This document shows, piece by piece, positions 31,001 through 42,899 of a stretch of DNA of 64,000 nucleotides. A model generated the notes under the pieces. The model was not told the DNA's origin and did not search any database. It saw nothing but the letters and a program-made list of their open reading frames with translations. A program made the translations under genes and the position numbers. Where the stretch lies: positions 16,426,171-16,490,170 of the forward strand of contig OX393571.1 of the NCBI GenBank assembly GCA_947652115.1. Reading direction: 5' to 3'. Numbering within the stretch: the stretch's first letter is position 1; every line of letters starts with the position of its first letter. The DNA is from Blastomussa wellsi (taxonomy: Eukaryota; Cnidaria; Anthozoa; Scleractinia; Plerogyridae).

Positions 31001-34000
31001 AGAGAGTAATTTGCTATACAAAATATTGCTTCCACCAAAAATTGCTAATCATTCTCTGGAGTGTTTTGCTTATTTTTATAAATAAAGAAACAACTTAAGA
31101 AGTAAACTTTTAGTGACCTGCTTGAGCTTCATTTAAACCATGTTTAGAGTATTTACTCAAAACTTTGAAAGTCAGAAAGGTTTGGCATAAAATTTCCTGA
31201 TAAGAAGAACCTATATTGCTAGATCTTCCACCTGCCTTCCAAGTTATATATTTAGCACACATTAGAATAGAAAACAATTAGTTTTGACCAGCTGGAGTTT
31301 TTAAAATAAGAACTGAAGCAAATTTTATAAAATCATGCATTGAACAATAAATCATCATAGCCTGAAATAGAATTATTTTTCCTTCACTTTTGGTTAGATT
31401 TGTATTTGACATCATTTATTATTATTATATTATTACTATTTATTATTTCAGATCAGGGACCACTGCAAATCATTTACACATGTCATCTAGTGTACCAGAC
31501 AAATTTTTCATCATAAAATAGACATTTAAAAATTTTCTAGAAGCCTTTTGTCCTTGTGCCAATGGGAAATACATTGTTAGAACATTTGGGCAAAGAACTA
31601 CCAGTTGATAATTGCTGCAATCAAATTTGCCACTGAGTTTTCATGAAATGGTCTCTGAAACACAATAGATCAATAGTTTGTTTAGCTAGCTGTGCTTCAA
31701 TTTGAAATTAAACAAAACTGCTGGTTTTCCAGAGTAAATGTTTAAAATATAATGTCCAAGAAAATTAATTTGTATTTAGCAAGACAATTGAATACATCCA
31801 AATTGTATTTACCTTTGATTGATTTAGGGAAGAACCTTAATAAATGCAAGAAGAAACCACAAAGAATTGAGTAAAAAGCAATTAAAATCGTCGAATGTTA
31901 AATTGTCTTTTGCGGCCTTTAAAAGGACTGTAAGAAACACAGCATAGTTCATGGTTTCTGGAAGTTCCGTGATTATCAAAGCCGATACTGAATGGGTGGA
32001 ATTAAACATGCAATTTGAAATAAAAATTGTCTTTGACGCGCAAACTAAAGACAATCTGTTGAAATTTTATTTTTCTGGTTTGCAGGTGTATGAATTAAAC
32101 ACACAAAAGAAAGCTATCAATCACATTTTTTGGCGAAAGAAGCACCCAGACAGTACTTGAAAGTTCAACACTGCGAAAATATTAAAATTACCTGGGAAAA
32201 TTTTTAATTAAAAAACCCTTTTAAAGGTACCGTGTTTATTTAAAAACGCACGGCGTATATGTGTACCAAAAAATCGCACTTAACAAATGACCTGGAAAAT
32301 TTTTTAAGTGTTGACAATTCTAAAATAAAAGGTTTCAAAGGACAATATAACACTCGATACTCATTGCCAGGTGGTAGGACAATATGTAAAAAAATCCGCG
32401 CGAAGTATTCCGTGACTCGCGAATCACGCCAACAGCGGGAAACGTGTTTATCCAAGGTCAATTGAGAAGCATGGCGCTCCGAACCTCTGAGTTATTGCTC
32501 AGCAACCAAGTTTAAGCTATATCTATTTAATTCACGTTAAATCCAATTAAAAGAACACCATGACTGGAAAGGAGAAAGGACACACGAAAAGGTTATCTAA
32601 CGATGTTTCGAATCACATGTACTGTTCCGAACTTCTCCCCCCTGACAGACCAACAAACGCACAAAGGAGGCTCTGTGTTCTTTTATACATTAGAAGTCAA
32701 TGCAACAATAGTTGAAAACTAAAATCGTAAAGTGTTTAGCTAGATTTCTCTTTGTTCTCTTAATTTCTTTTCTCGTGCTGATCTCGAGCCTTTTCGAACA
32801 ACTAGGGTACATTAGAGTAAAAAAATTATTGGTTGCATAACAATTGCTTTGCGACCCCCCCGAGTTTCAACCACATGGTGCATATTCAGCGGTCGTGAAC
32901 ATGCCAAATTTTTGGGCGAAATTCTAAGGGCCAACGTTTCGCCAGCCAAAAACATAATCTCTTGTGGATCTTGGATTACCGCCTTCAACTTTCAAGACTC
33001 ACTAGACAGTATTTGTGATGGATTAAATCCTTTCGTGATCAATACCGTCTACTCGATGTCGGTCCAAGAAAGTTGTTTTTCTTTTCGGCTGCCACGAACC
33101 GCAAGTATAACAAATATGCCATTGAATTTTAAGCCCCAGAGGCCGAACTGAAAGACAAACAATGCGATTATTGTGTCTTATGCAAATCGCTGCAGAAACC
33201 CTGGCGTGAACGAGAGGATGCCTGCCGTAGGAGAACGTCACCTATAGCTACGGAACGGCCTTCTTTGAAAACGGAGACGCGGTTTTGTGACCGCAACTGA
33301 CGAAATTGTGAAATTCATTTCCTGTAGGTTTCACTGAACTTGTGGCTTTTTGTTAGCACAGCAATAAAAGCCGTAGGTCTGAAGAAAAGAAAGTCGTGTG
33401 ACTGAGTCCATAAAAATATGATTAAATTATACCCAAAATGGCATTTGAATACCGCTCGTGACTTTGACATAAGCCGCGCGCTAAATGAATTGAAATTCAC
33501 TTTCGGGTTTATTTTTAGAAATTCGCGAAAAACAAAACACTGTATTGCGCCCGTCCGCGATATTCGCTCAAAGTGGAAAACTCGAGGTTTGACGTAGCAT
33601 TTCTCTTGGTCTCACAAATTGAGTGTAAAATAATTGACGAGATCTATTTGATAGAATGTTAAAACAATACAAAACAAACATGAGTTCACCTAATCAGTTT
33701 CTTGTACTCACCGTACATTTGTTAGGCTTCTCTCCGGAGTGCACCCTCATGTGAATTACAAGTTTATACCGCGCATTAAAACATCTCCTCTGTCTACTGC
33801 AGTCCTTCCAATAACAAATATAAAGATCATCTGCCTTTCTCTGGTCGATGTGAACTTTCTCAATATGCCTTACAAGATCCTCTTGCTCTGAATAAACGCC
33901 TTCACATCCGAGCCATAGGCAAGGAAATACGCTGCTTTCCTCACTGGGAACCGAGTTCTTTACACTGTTCGAAGAGCTCACAGGAGGCTTCTTTTCTTTA

Positions 34001-37000
34001 ATAGATTCTTCACCGCTGTTCCAGCTTTTCTCTTTCTCGATCTGGGGAGGTTTCTCGTCTTCTTTGTCCCTTGGCGGAGACAAAAACTTTCCAAACGTTT
34101 GCAAATGTTCCTTGAGAATTTGCTCGGATTTCGTCGTGCGGCTTCCAGACTTGAACAGTTGCGACAGCTTACTTCTCGGGTCGGGAACCACTGTCACGTT
34201 GGGTGTGATGGAGTCAGCTTGGTTACTCCAGACACGATAATTGGCGAACGATCTAGGATTGTAGTTCTGGTATGCTCTTGTTCTATCAAATGCATACCCA
34301 GGGCTTGATTCCGTTGGAGAAAGGTCCGAATCCGACTCGCTGTACGGGAAAAATTGACGCGCTCGTGTCGACTGGCATGGACTGCCAAGATCAGATTCTG
34401 ATGGCGGGGAGCTCCCTGTCGAGAATGACGGCGAGAAGTTATCAGCTTGAAATGCCTGTTGTCGTCCGTTGAAAAAGCTTCCAGCCCCATCACAGCCTGG
34501 ACTTGACCAGCTTCGGTGTCGCGGTGCTTCTTGGTAGCCGTACTGGCGAGCCGGGCCATTTATTTGGCCGCGAGTTCCTCGAGAGCTAAAACGAGACTGC
34601 GAGACGCCATTCCGGGCGAGTTCAGACACAAAGTTTGCCTTCTCGGCCAGCTCTGATAAGCCAGCTAAAGGGTTAATATTCACCGACTGCGGGTAGTTCG
34701 AAAGGCACTCATTTCCAACACCTTGAGGATACTGTGAGACAGCATTTTCAGCCGCAAATCCATTTTGCGTGTTGTGCCCGTTGGGCAAGTTAACACCGCT
34801 TGATGTAGACATTCCACCATGTGTATTGTGATCTGTGTAATGATACTCAAATATGGCTGCACTTCTCTCCGACGTAATCAGTTTTCCACTCTCGAAGCCG
34901 GCACTTAGTTCTGCTTGATTAAAAGAATTGTAATTTCCACGGTAGTTTCTCATTCTTGATGCCAATGGAACTTGATCATGCGCTTCATTCGGAAACTTCG
35001 ACCCTTGCGTACGAGACGCGTAAAACCCACTTCCAGATCCATACATTATGCCGCTGAAAGGCGCAGGGGACTTCAAAGCCCTATTAGCCGTCTGCTCAGA
35101 AATCCCACCTTCGCTCCTCTCGAGTTCCTCAGTGAAGGTCCTAAGGTTGATTTCCTGCAGTTGTTCGAGGTATTTGACAGTATCGGAATAATCTTTCAAG
35201 TTCAGATCGGAATTCTCTCCTCTCGTCACATTCCCCTAAAACATTCAAATAACAAAGTAAACAAGATTAAACAACTAGTGAAATGAGCAAAGAGAAAAAA
35301 ATGCCCCTAAACTCTTGCAAGCTGTTGTCGCGCACTTTGTAAATAGAAAATAAATTCTCGGCTGAGCCATGACAGTTACCTTGGCTTCAAACGATTTGGC
35401 CGAGAAGCCCGCGCAAAGCTCCGTTCAAATGCGCCGAGATAATACGCTGTAAAAGCATGTAAATTACTTAAGGGAAAGCTGTCTCCCTCTTATCTTTACA
35501 CACGAATGGATAAAACAATAGAAATGCTAAACTGGAACACTAAATCTGCCACCTGACTTGAATGATCGCTCCGCTATTCTGCAGGAAACCCAACTTGATT
35601 GACACCTATTCATATCGGTTGCCATGGAAATCAATTAAAACTTATTAAATTTCACCGCCTCACCAATCAGTTTTCAGCGCACGACCACAAGAGGCGGAGA
35701 AGCGTTTTTTCGCAGTCTTTGAACGGCCGTCATCTTTCCTCCCGTGGGCCAAACGACTATCCCTTGAGTGAAAATGCCCCGAGGTGTTCGATAACAATCT
35801 TTCTATTGGCTCATTCAGTCGCATTCATTTAAGGTGTGCATTGGAAGGGTTTCATTAAATCTGACATGAGCTTGACACTTTGTGACAAAAGCTGAGTTGG
35901 GTATCATTTCCGGTATTTGTTTGCCATAAACGCGCAATTCGCATCAAATTGAGGTTTGTTAGTTTAATATTTTACCCATCTCCACGTCACTGCACAAGTA
36001 GCTTGCCATTCCATGACAGAAACCTCTTCAACATCACGAACATGTTTAACGCTAGACTAAACAAATCACCTTTGGATTTGTGGACAGTTTACCATAGAGC
36101 GTTTCTTTAACCTATGATAACCCCGGATGACAACCTCCCTTCACTCCACATTCAAATGCCTTGCCCCAATTCTCTGGGTCTCTCAAACACCATATCTGTC
36201 AGACCGACCGGTTGATAAGTTTATTATTCAACATCCCCGTGGCTATTCTGAAATGGCCACTCCTCTGCTTTTGGCAAAGTCATGATAGTAAGCCATTAAA
36301 GAAAACCGCCTCATATAGCTTCATATAAGATCCGCTTCGTTAATGGCCGCTTTATTTCCAATGAAAGTTTTGTATCCGCCGGGCTGATCACTTGACGCAC
36401 AGAAGGAAAACAAGAATTCTCTGCTCGCGCCGAACACAAATAAACATATTTGCTACGCCACTAAAACTTTTCTTCTTTAACAAACAGATGGAAACAGATG
36501 GGTGCCATGATAAGCCTATCGAAAAATCGAGCTTTGTTTTAAGCATTTAAAGTTCCGGGCTTGCTTTTCGCTTCGAATTAAGTAGACATGGCTTTACGGT
36601 TGCCGAAGGATGTAAAATTACGCTTTGTTATTGGTCCGACCTCGTAAATATCAAAAGGAACTAAGCGAATGGAATCAAAATAGAAGCAAAGTACCTTTCA
36701 GAGGTCCTTGAAAATTGTTTAAATGCCTTGTTTGCCGTCATTTGTTGCTGTACAATTGTTTTACGGGTCTGTACTCGGCGTTGTGACAGATTTACACTTT
36801 TGGTACATGGTAAATCACACAGAATGAGAAAAGTAAACTCCGCGCACTCGCATATGACAGGAAGCCTCAAATATTTCAAGCATCTGCGAATCGGGTTGAT
36901 GTCTTTTAAAAGACGTGTTGAACTCGCCGTCATTTTCCAAGTGCGCTGTACTGTACAGTCATTGAGGTCGACATGTAACTGCTTTGATAAAAGCTGTGTA

Positions 37001-40000
37001 ACAACTTACACTGTACCTGGTTGATAACATCACTTATAAACCCTGTAAACTAATTGACTTAGCACTTTATAAAATCAGACTAATTTGATAGAAATCTTAC
37101 CTAGGGTATTTTAAAAAAAATCCCCTCTTTGCTTTTTCACCATATCGCGACGATTTAAAAGTCCTACCAAAAATGCAGTGTTTATTTCCCCCAAGCAGAC
37201 GATACGAGGTCGGATTTGACGGGCATATGGTTTATATCTCGTGCCAACGACGGAAACCTTGAACCAACAAGAAGTATCAATTCACAAAAAACGTTTCCGG
37301 CGCATGCGAGTTCGGATATGCGTGACAAGATTCGCTTTAAAAAAAGATAAAAGCATTGGCTAGCCACATTATGGCCTTAATAATCTCTCTTTCGATAATT
37401 TTTCGTATGTCAATAAGGCCCTAATATTTGCTCTTGCAGCTTACTGAAACTCCGTTAGTTTAGGAAAGACCAGACTTTGTTTAGACTGCTTTAGATCGTC
37501 GCTCCTTTTGGATATTTTTCACGCGTTTGCCCGAGAGAAGCAAAACAAAACCTGTTTTTCCTCGACAGTGAAAAGTTAAGATCAATGCTCAACCAACTGG
37601 AAACACAAAGTAAAACAAAACGCTTACCCTGAGAAATGACGAACTCCTGAATTCGGTTTGCTTAGGCATAAAATTTCCATTAGAGTCTGGTCGTTCTAAT
37701 TTCGGTGTTTTTGTGTTTTTAGGTTGAAATTCATGCTATTTTCGGTTGTGTATGTCAAAACACGGTCTTTTTGAATAATAAACACTGAAGTGGGTTCTGT
37801 ATCTTGGACGTTTCCGAATGGCTGAATTCTGAGACCCACTCAAAAGAGAAAAAAACCGAATCAAGGCTCATTGCCTCGACAAGATGAAAATTGAACTGAA
37901 CACGGTTTTGCTTTTTGCTCCGGATTCTGGTAATAATTTGCCGGAACTCGCTCAGGGCCTGAATATGCCTGGAACCATTTTAACCCTTTATTCCTTCTCG
38001 TAGCAAACAAAAATAATAGAAATTCATGTGATAAAATATTGCATGTATACAGCGATGAACAAAAATGCCTTTTCGTCTAAACATATAATGCCGTCTCTAA
38101 GGGCTACTTCTACGGTTAAAAGCCTGTAATTAAAAAATGCCGTGAGAATAAAGGCCTGCCTACCCTGGTCCGTTTAGTATTGAAAAGTATTGAGTGTACT
38201 TAAGGGAATGAATTCGCTGCGAGAGTTCCGATTGAATCTCGCCGGATTCCTAAAAGCTTCCGCATTTGAATATTCCAGATAAGCACATTTTCCGCAATCG
38301 GCCTCAAATTTGGTGCTGAACATCATTTGGCTTAGCAGGCTGTAGATTTATTTCATTTATTGAAATGATTTTGAATATTCAAAGCCGAAACCATGACTTG
38401 GCACATGGTTTTATTATTGGCTCATCACGTTCCGCTTTAGTGACCTGTCGAGTCTGCCAAGCGGAGCATTTACCCAGTTTACCCAAAACAAAAAGTGACT
38501 TGAAATTTGAAAGATCTAAGTCACGCTCTGTTCGAACAACCGTACCTTGACCGTTTTCCGTAACTCCAACTATCTCATTTAAGTGATCTGTCTTATCGCA
38601 TTTGTTCTCCCGATTTTGCGCAACGTGGGGGAGTTGATTAACCAATTGTAATTCAGCGCGATTTCATTTTTGCATTGCAGGGCACGCAGTTCAGTGCACT
38701 TTCGTGAGGTGACCGTCGCAGAAACTAATTGATTCCCGGATGTGATTCAAGTGCGTAATGACGTCAGAGCCTGAGCCGATAATCACTCGGGTAAATTTGC
38801 ATAGTCGTACGCGATTTGGGCAAAGTTTGTGCAATCACAGGGGAGGGCACAGGTTTTTCGGCAGTTGGATTTGTAAGGAATTTTTTGACACATGTAGGCG
38901 ATGTACTGTGGAAAAACAACGCATGCATGTTTCGGTTTACGTTAGATCGTCCGTGATCGAGTTTGATACTCGCACTTTGCATGAAGTTGAACTTTTTAGC
39001 TCAATCCTTAGAATTGTGTATATTGATCACCTTGTTAAAAGTCAGGCAAGGCTCTTTTGCCCTTTGTCATTCGTGACAAAAGTTAACAAATGGACTTGTG
39101 TGTTCTTGAAAAGTCTATGTTATCGTCTGTTGTATAATTAAGAAAGTGACTTGATACATCTTTTTACTTTTTTAACCCATTAAAATAGACCTGCAATATT
39201 TATCGAAAATCAAAGTTTTCCTTTACATGACCCCACTTATTCAGTTTCCTTTGCGTTCTTTGCGCAGAAAAACTTTCCCAAGGGAACAACTATTTAAAGT
39301 CAAGACAAACTCGATAACCTCGACTCTAACCCTGTGTTTTGTGGGCTGCCAAGTATCAAATTCTGCAGAAGAAACTGAAAGTTTCTGGTTCTAATTAGTA
39401 AGTGGCCCTAGGCTTGATATTGGCTCCTTGAGGAATTAATCCTGCAGAAGTTCCCGCTGCAAAGCGGTTTATCTGTGGATTGCACAATTTCGGCTTTCCT
39501 TTTTCGAGTTAATAAAATTTTCTAGTATTATATGGCACGAACTTAAGGCGTGCACTACTTGGGACTCTCTCTTATTCCAAGCATAGTTGTATTTCCGTGG
39601 CCCTTTCAATCCACTGCAAACAATTGTCTTCAAAGTCTGATAAACTTAACTTAACTTTGCCAAACTCTGTTAAAAAGAGATTTGAACCAAAAACTGCGAT
39701 AGATAATATGCGCTCGTTAGAACTAACTTAAAATTAAGACTTGCAAAAGGTTCTCTTAAAATTATTGACATTACGCTTGAGTTGCTTGCAAATGTAACAA
39801 AACTGGCTTTGTTCAGTTTCACATACAAAAATTACAAGAGTAATTATGGGGAGGTAGAGTTGTTAAGATCGGAGTCTTACCTGGCTAATGTACCGAATTT
39901 GATAGAGCTTTTGCTTCAGTGTTGGTTATGCGGTACAGATAGAATAAAATGACATTTTTTTCTTACCTCATCGCACGGCTCAACACTGGCTAGGAGTTGC

Positions 40001-40593
40001 ATGTTCCCAGACTAGGTCGCTGTCTACACTAAGTGTTGTTCGGGACTGTCACTCATTTATGTAGCAATTAAAAAAGCCGGGTATTTGCATTTGAATCAAG
40101 CACTCGCGTGCCGCAATCTTTCCCATGTAATTGTTTGAACCATATATTCCTTTCTCCTACAGTAATTAAATATCTAAAAATACTGCTAATTGCCGAGCGC
40201 CCGATTGATGGAGCGTAAAACTGGATGCGTCTCAAGTTTATTGGTTAATTCTAGTGTTGTTAAACTGTTAAATTGTTCGGCCGTTCTGCGTCATCTTGTC
40301 TTGTACTCGAGTCGTCCGCGCGTATACCTGAGCAAGAATTGCGTGCAGACGCTATTGAGAGGGTTTGTGTAATTAGTTTCCATGCACGAAAGGCTTTTCT
40401 TCCTTTTGCCTAGTCACTAATCAAAGATTCCATAGGCAAAAAAAGACAATTATAAGAAATTGCGATCGATTGTAGGAAAACCCTTAAAATAAAAATCGAG
40501 AAGTTATAAGTAAAGTGCCTCTTTTTATTGGGTTCTTACCGTTTGGAGTGTGGATTCCAATACAGCATCCATTTCAGTTTTTTCAACTTTCAT
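28009..40593 (-). CDS. GLIS1/3-like Kruppel zinc-finger transcription factor
   Basis: Minus-strand exons in transcription order: 40593-40540 (proposed first exon, 18 codons), 35235-33712 (508 codons), 29836-29675 (54), 28968-28849 (40) and 28398-28009 (129 plus stop). All junctions are phase 0, giving about 749 residues. Five C2H2 fingers span roughly residues 455-607: [49 protein letters not shown] (across an intron), [18 protein letters not shown] and [18 protein letters not shown], with linkers [18 protein letters not shown] and [18 protein letters not shown] and [26 protein letters not shown] residues are GLIS1/3 signatures rather than GLI, ZIC or GLIS2. It is expected to be a nuclear DNA-binding regulator. 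The long N-terminal region is Ser/Gly/Asn-rich. The first exon is inferred from an ATG, an open frame and a consensus donor. Confidence 0.88.
28533..28629. repeat. Palindromic foldback in the last GLIS intron
   Basis: The left arm caattattccac... and gcattggatatgagatgg pair with ccatctcatatccaac and gtggaataattg. A second small palindrome (caatggtatatgagctcata / taccattg) follows at about 28684-28712. Non-coding. Confidence 0.7.
29837..33711 (-). other. GLIS intron between finger 2 and finger 3 exons, nothing else seen
   Basis: About 3.9 kb of A+T-rich sequence with a TTA/TAT-rich low-complexity patch near 31416-31450. No other exon, RNA gene or clear mobile element was recognised. Donor gtgagtac and acceptor ...tttcag flank it on the minus strand. 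Confidence 0.6.
35236..40539 (-). other. Long 5' intron of the GLIS-like gene (if the first exon is right), nothing else seen
   Basis: About 5.3 kb with no recognisable exon. Short open frames on both strands (for example near 36661-36933, 38379-38645 and 38758-39141) lack domain signatures. It may hold regulatory sequence or alternative promoters, which I cannot see. Confidence 0.5.
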
Positions 40594-42209
40594 GACTTGG
40601 TTTTTTTTTGTTAACTCCAGTGATGTGTCGGCGGCGTTCTTTGAATTATCACTTGAGCGAGTTTCTTCTTTTTCTACCAAGCAGAGAAGGCACTTAAGAG
40701 TAATTTTTTTCTCAGATACAGCGTTCTAATGGCAACTTGCTCGATATCTGAAAGATATTAGCACGTGAAATTTACTTGATGAACATTTTCGACATTCTTT
40801 TAGATTTTCGTTAGGTTTCCTTGAGGCAATTATATTGCCTACTGAAGAAAATCTTGTAAGGTTTAACAAACAAGTTTATTAACTTTTCAATATTCAAGCA
40901 TGTTATCCGGTTCTTAAAAAAGGGTTTGATTTTCCCTTCACTGAGTGTTTACTGAGTGCTAACAAATTTCTTTATAAACTCAGGTGTACCATTCTATTGT
41001 CTCAATGGATTTTCCTTTTATTTCCTTCTCGTATGACAACAATGCGATCTTGATGGCTATAGTTCCTGTTTTGTGTTTTAAAATAGTTCTCAACTTGTAT
41101 TGCATGTACATCAAACCCTTTTGAAAATAAGGGTTCTTCCTACTACTAAACTTCACTAACTTTCCAATAATAGCCCCGGTATTTCACAATCGTACCGAGT
41201 CTTAACTATTAAGGCATCTTGAAACCCATCAAGACTGAGTGACGGATAACTACTTAATTATTGTTCATTTAATACCTCGTTACCGTTCATGACACGTGAT
41301 TTCCACGTGCCCTCAGGCAGGGCCGCCCTCTGCAGATACCGGCAACCTTTAACATGACTCAGCTAGCAACGGGCATAACGTTTACCTGGGTTGCCAATGA
41401 CCTTAGGCATTACTGGACAATTAAGAACTGAGTTGCGCAAACTGCCCAAGTTGCGCCGCTGTTGTATGGTGAAAAACGTCCAAACCCCTATTTTTTTTTT
41501 GTTTCGGTTATAGCAGTTCTCGAAAGTTTTTACACAGTAGAAGTTAGGTCATGTTTTGCGCATCTCGAAATTTGAAGTCTGTCATTTATAATCCGTCTCA
41601 ATCCTCTCCATCCTTGTTCCTGTTTAGTTAAGTATTACCTGATCACCTTCTTAGTAGACTATTATTTGGTTCGTCGCAAAAATGATTCGAAATCTCGCTA
41701 CCCTACGAGAGCTCAATTGGCAAAGCAAAAAAGAACAATTTTTCTAGCCCCCAAACAATAGCAACTGTCACACTAGAGGACCAGTAGAATCGTGAACAAG
41801 CTGAACTGCCACACTAATCAGTTTTCTTTTGGTTGTTCAGTGCTGGTTTCCTTTCGACGTGAATCCCATCTTAACGTTTTTCATACGTGGGAGAATGTAT
41901 GTTGTAAGTTACACCTAGTTCCAACTTAAGTTAGCGTTTCCTGCTTTTTGAAAGATCGTGATTATGGAATGGAACGTTTAAGGGATCAATGCCCCTTTGT
42001 TACCTACGTGCATGCGCATTAGGGTCTGCCCCGTTCGGCTTAAACGTGACTGCTGTGTGAGAGCGTAAGAATATAACATCATCTTGTGGTTATGCCATCT
42101 GTGTGAATTTTTCCACCGGTCACGTCGTGTTACATATTTTCTACATCACGTGAAACCGAGCAGCTCTCGTGATGTGTGCACTGGGACCTTCCATATTCGA
42201 CCACCCAAT
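40594..42209. other. Upstream of GLIS; one decayed MITE family 1 copy, otherwise empty
   Basis: Minus-strand sequence just above 40593 is open for about 40 codons before the ATG and meets an in-frame TAG near 40730, so the exon could be slightly longer. At about 41560-41710 a decayed MITE family 1 copy is recognisable (ttatttggttcgtcgcaaaaatgattcgaaat). No gene seen. Confidence 0.5.
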
Positions 42210-42345
42210 TTGTGAAAGCCAATTTGCGCATCTTGAAAAATTGGGCATTTTTAATCCGTCTTAATCTTCGCTTAATCTCTGTCTTAATCTTTGCTTCATC
42301 CCAAAAATGACTCAAAATATTGCAACGTAGCTCTTTGAGGTTTCA
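42210..42345. mobile_element. Decayed MITE family 1 copy
   Basis: cgcatcttgaaaaattgg and the right end tgactcaaaatattgcaacg plus tagctctttgagg match the family right arm. The left terminus is lost or diverged. Confidence 0.5.
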
Positions 42346-42770
42346 CTTTGCAGGAGATGACAAAATGTGTTTGGTCTTTTCGCTCAGGTTTGGCCAGTAT
42401 GTTTGCTGTATACAGGGGGATTTAAATCTGAGTATACCTTATATTTTCACTGTATTTTAGTATTTACAGTGGGTTCACAGTACGCTATGCTTTTCTAAAG
42501 CTTGATTATTTTGTGATCAACTTTTGACATTAAGTGTCCCACCCTCCCCTCTCGTCCTGGCTGACCCTGTAGATGAGACCCTTTAGGCTACGAAGAACTG
42601 CGAGCATTTCCTTTACTGGCTTCCTTCTCATTTTGTTTATTTAAAAGTGAGAACGAAAGATCCTTTTATCGATTCAGAGCAACTAAACAAGTCTAAGAAA
42701 CCAACATGGCAATTATTGACATATTTTAAATCTATCTTCTCCGTTTTTGCTTTTAGCTGTCAAAGGAAAA

Positions 42771-42893
42771 CTCCCTATACAGCGCCTAGTAAGTCCTTCA
42801 AAGGTTTGGTTTCCTATTCATGGATATGGAAAACTCCCTATACAGCGCCTAGTAAGTCCTTCAAAGGTTTGGTTTCTTATTCATGTATATGGA
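42771..42893. repeat. Perfect-to-near-perfect tandem duplication of a 62-nt unit
   Basis: aaactccctatacagcgcc ... ggtttggtttc(c/t)tattcatg(g/t)atatgg occurs twice in a row. Only two or three substitutions separate the copies, so the duplication is recent. It creates a repeated peptide in a short open frame that I do not consider a gene. Confidence 0.85.
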
Positions 42894-42899
42894 AAACTT

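Noticed and set aside
34099..34559. Open frames on both strands inside the large GLIS exon
   Set aside because: Shadows of the long coding exon; the minus-strand 511-codon frame has the zinc fingers and the splice sites.
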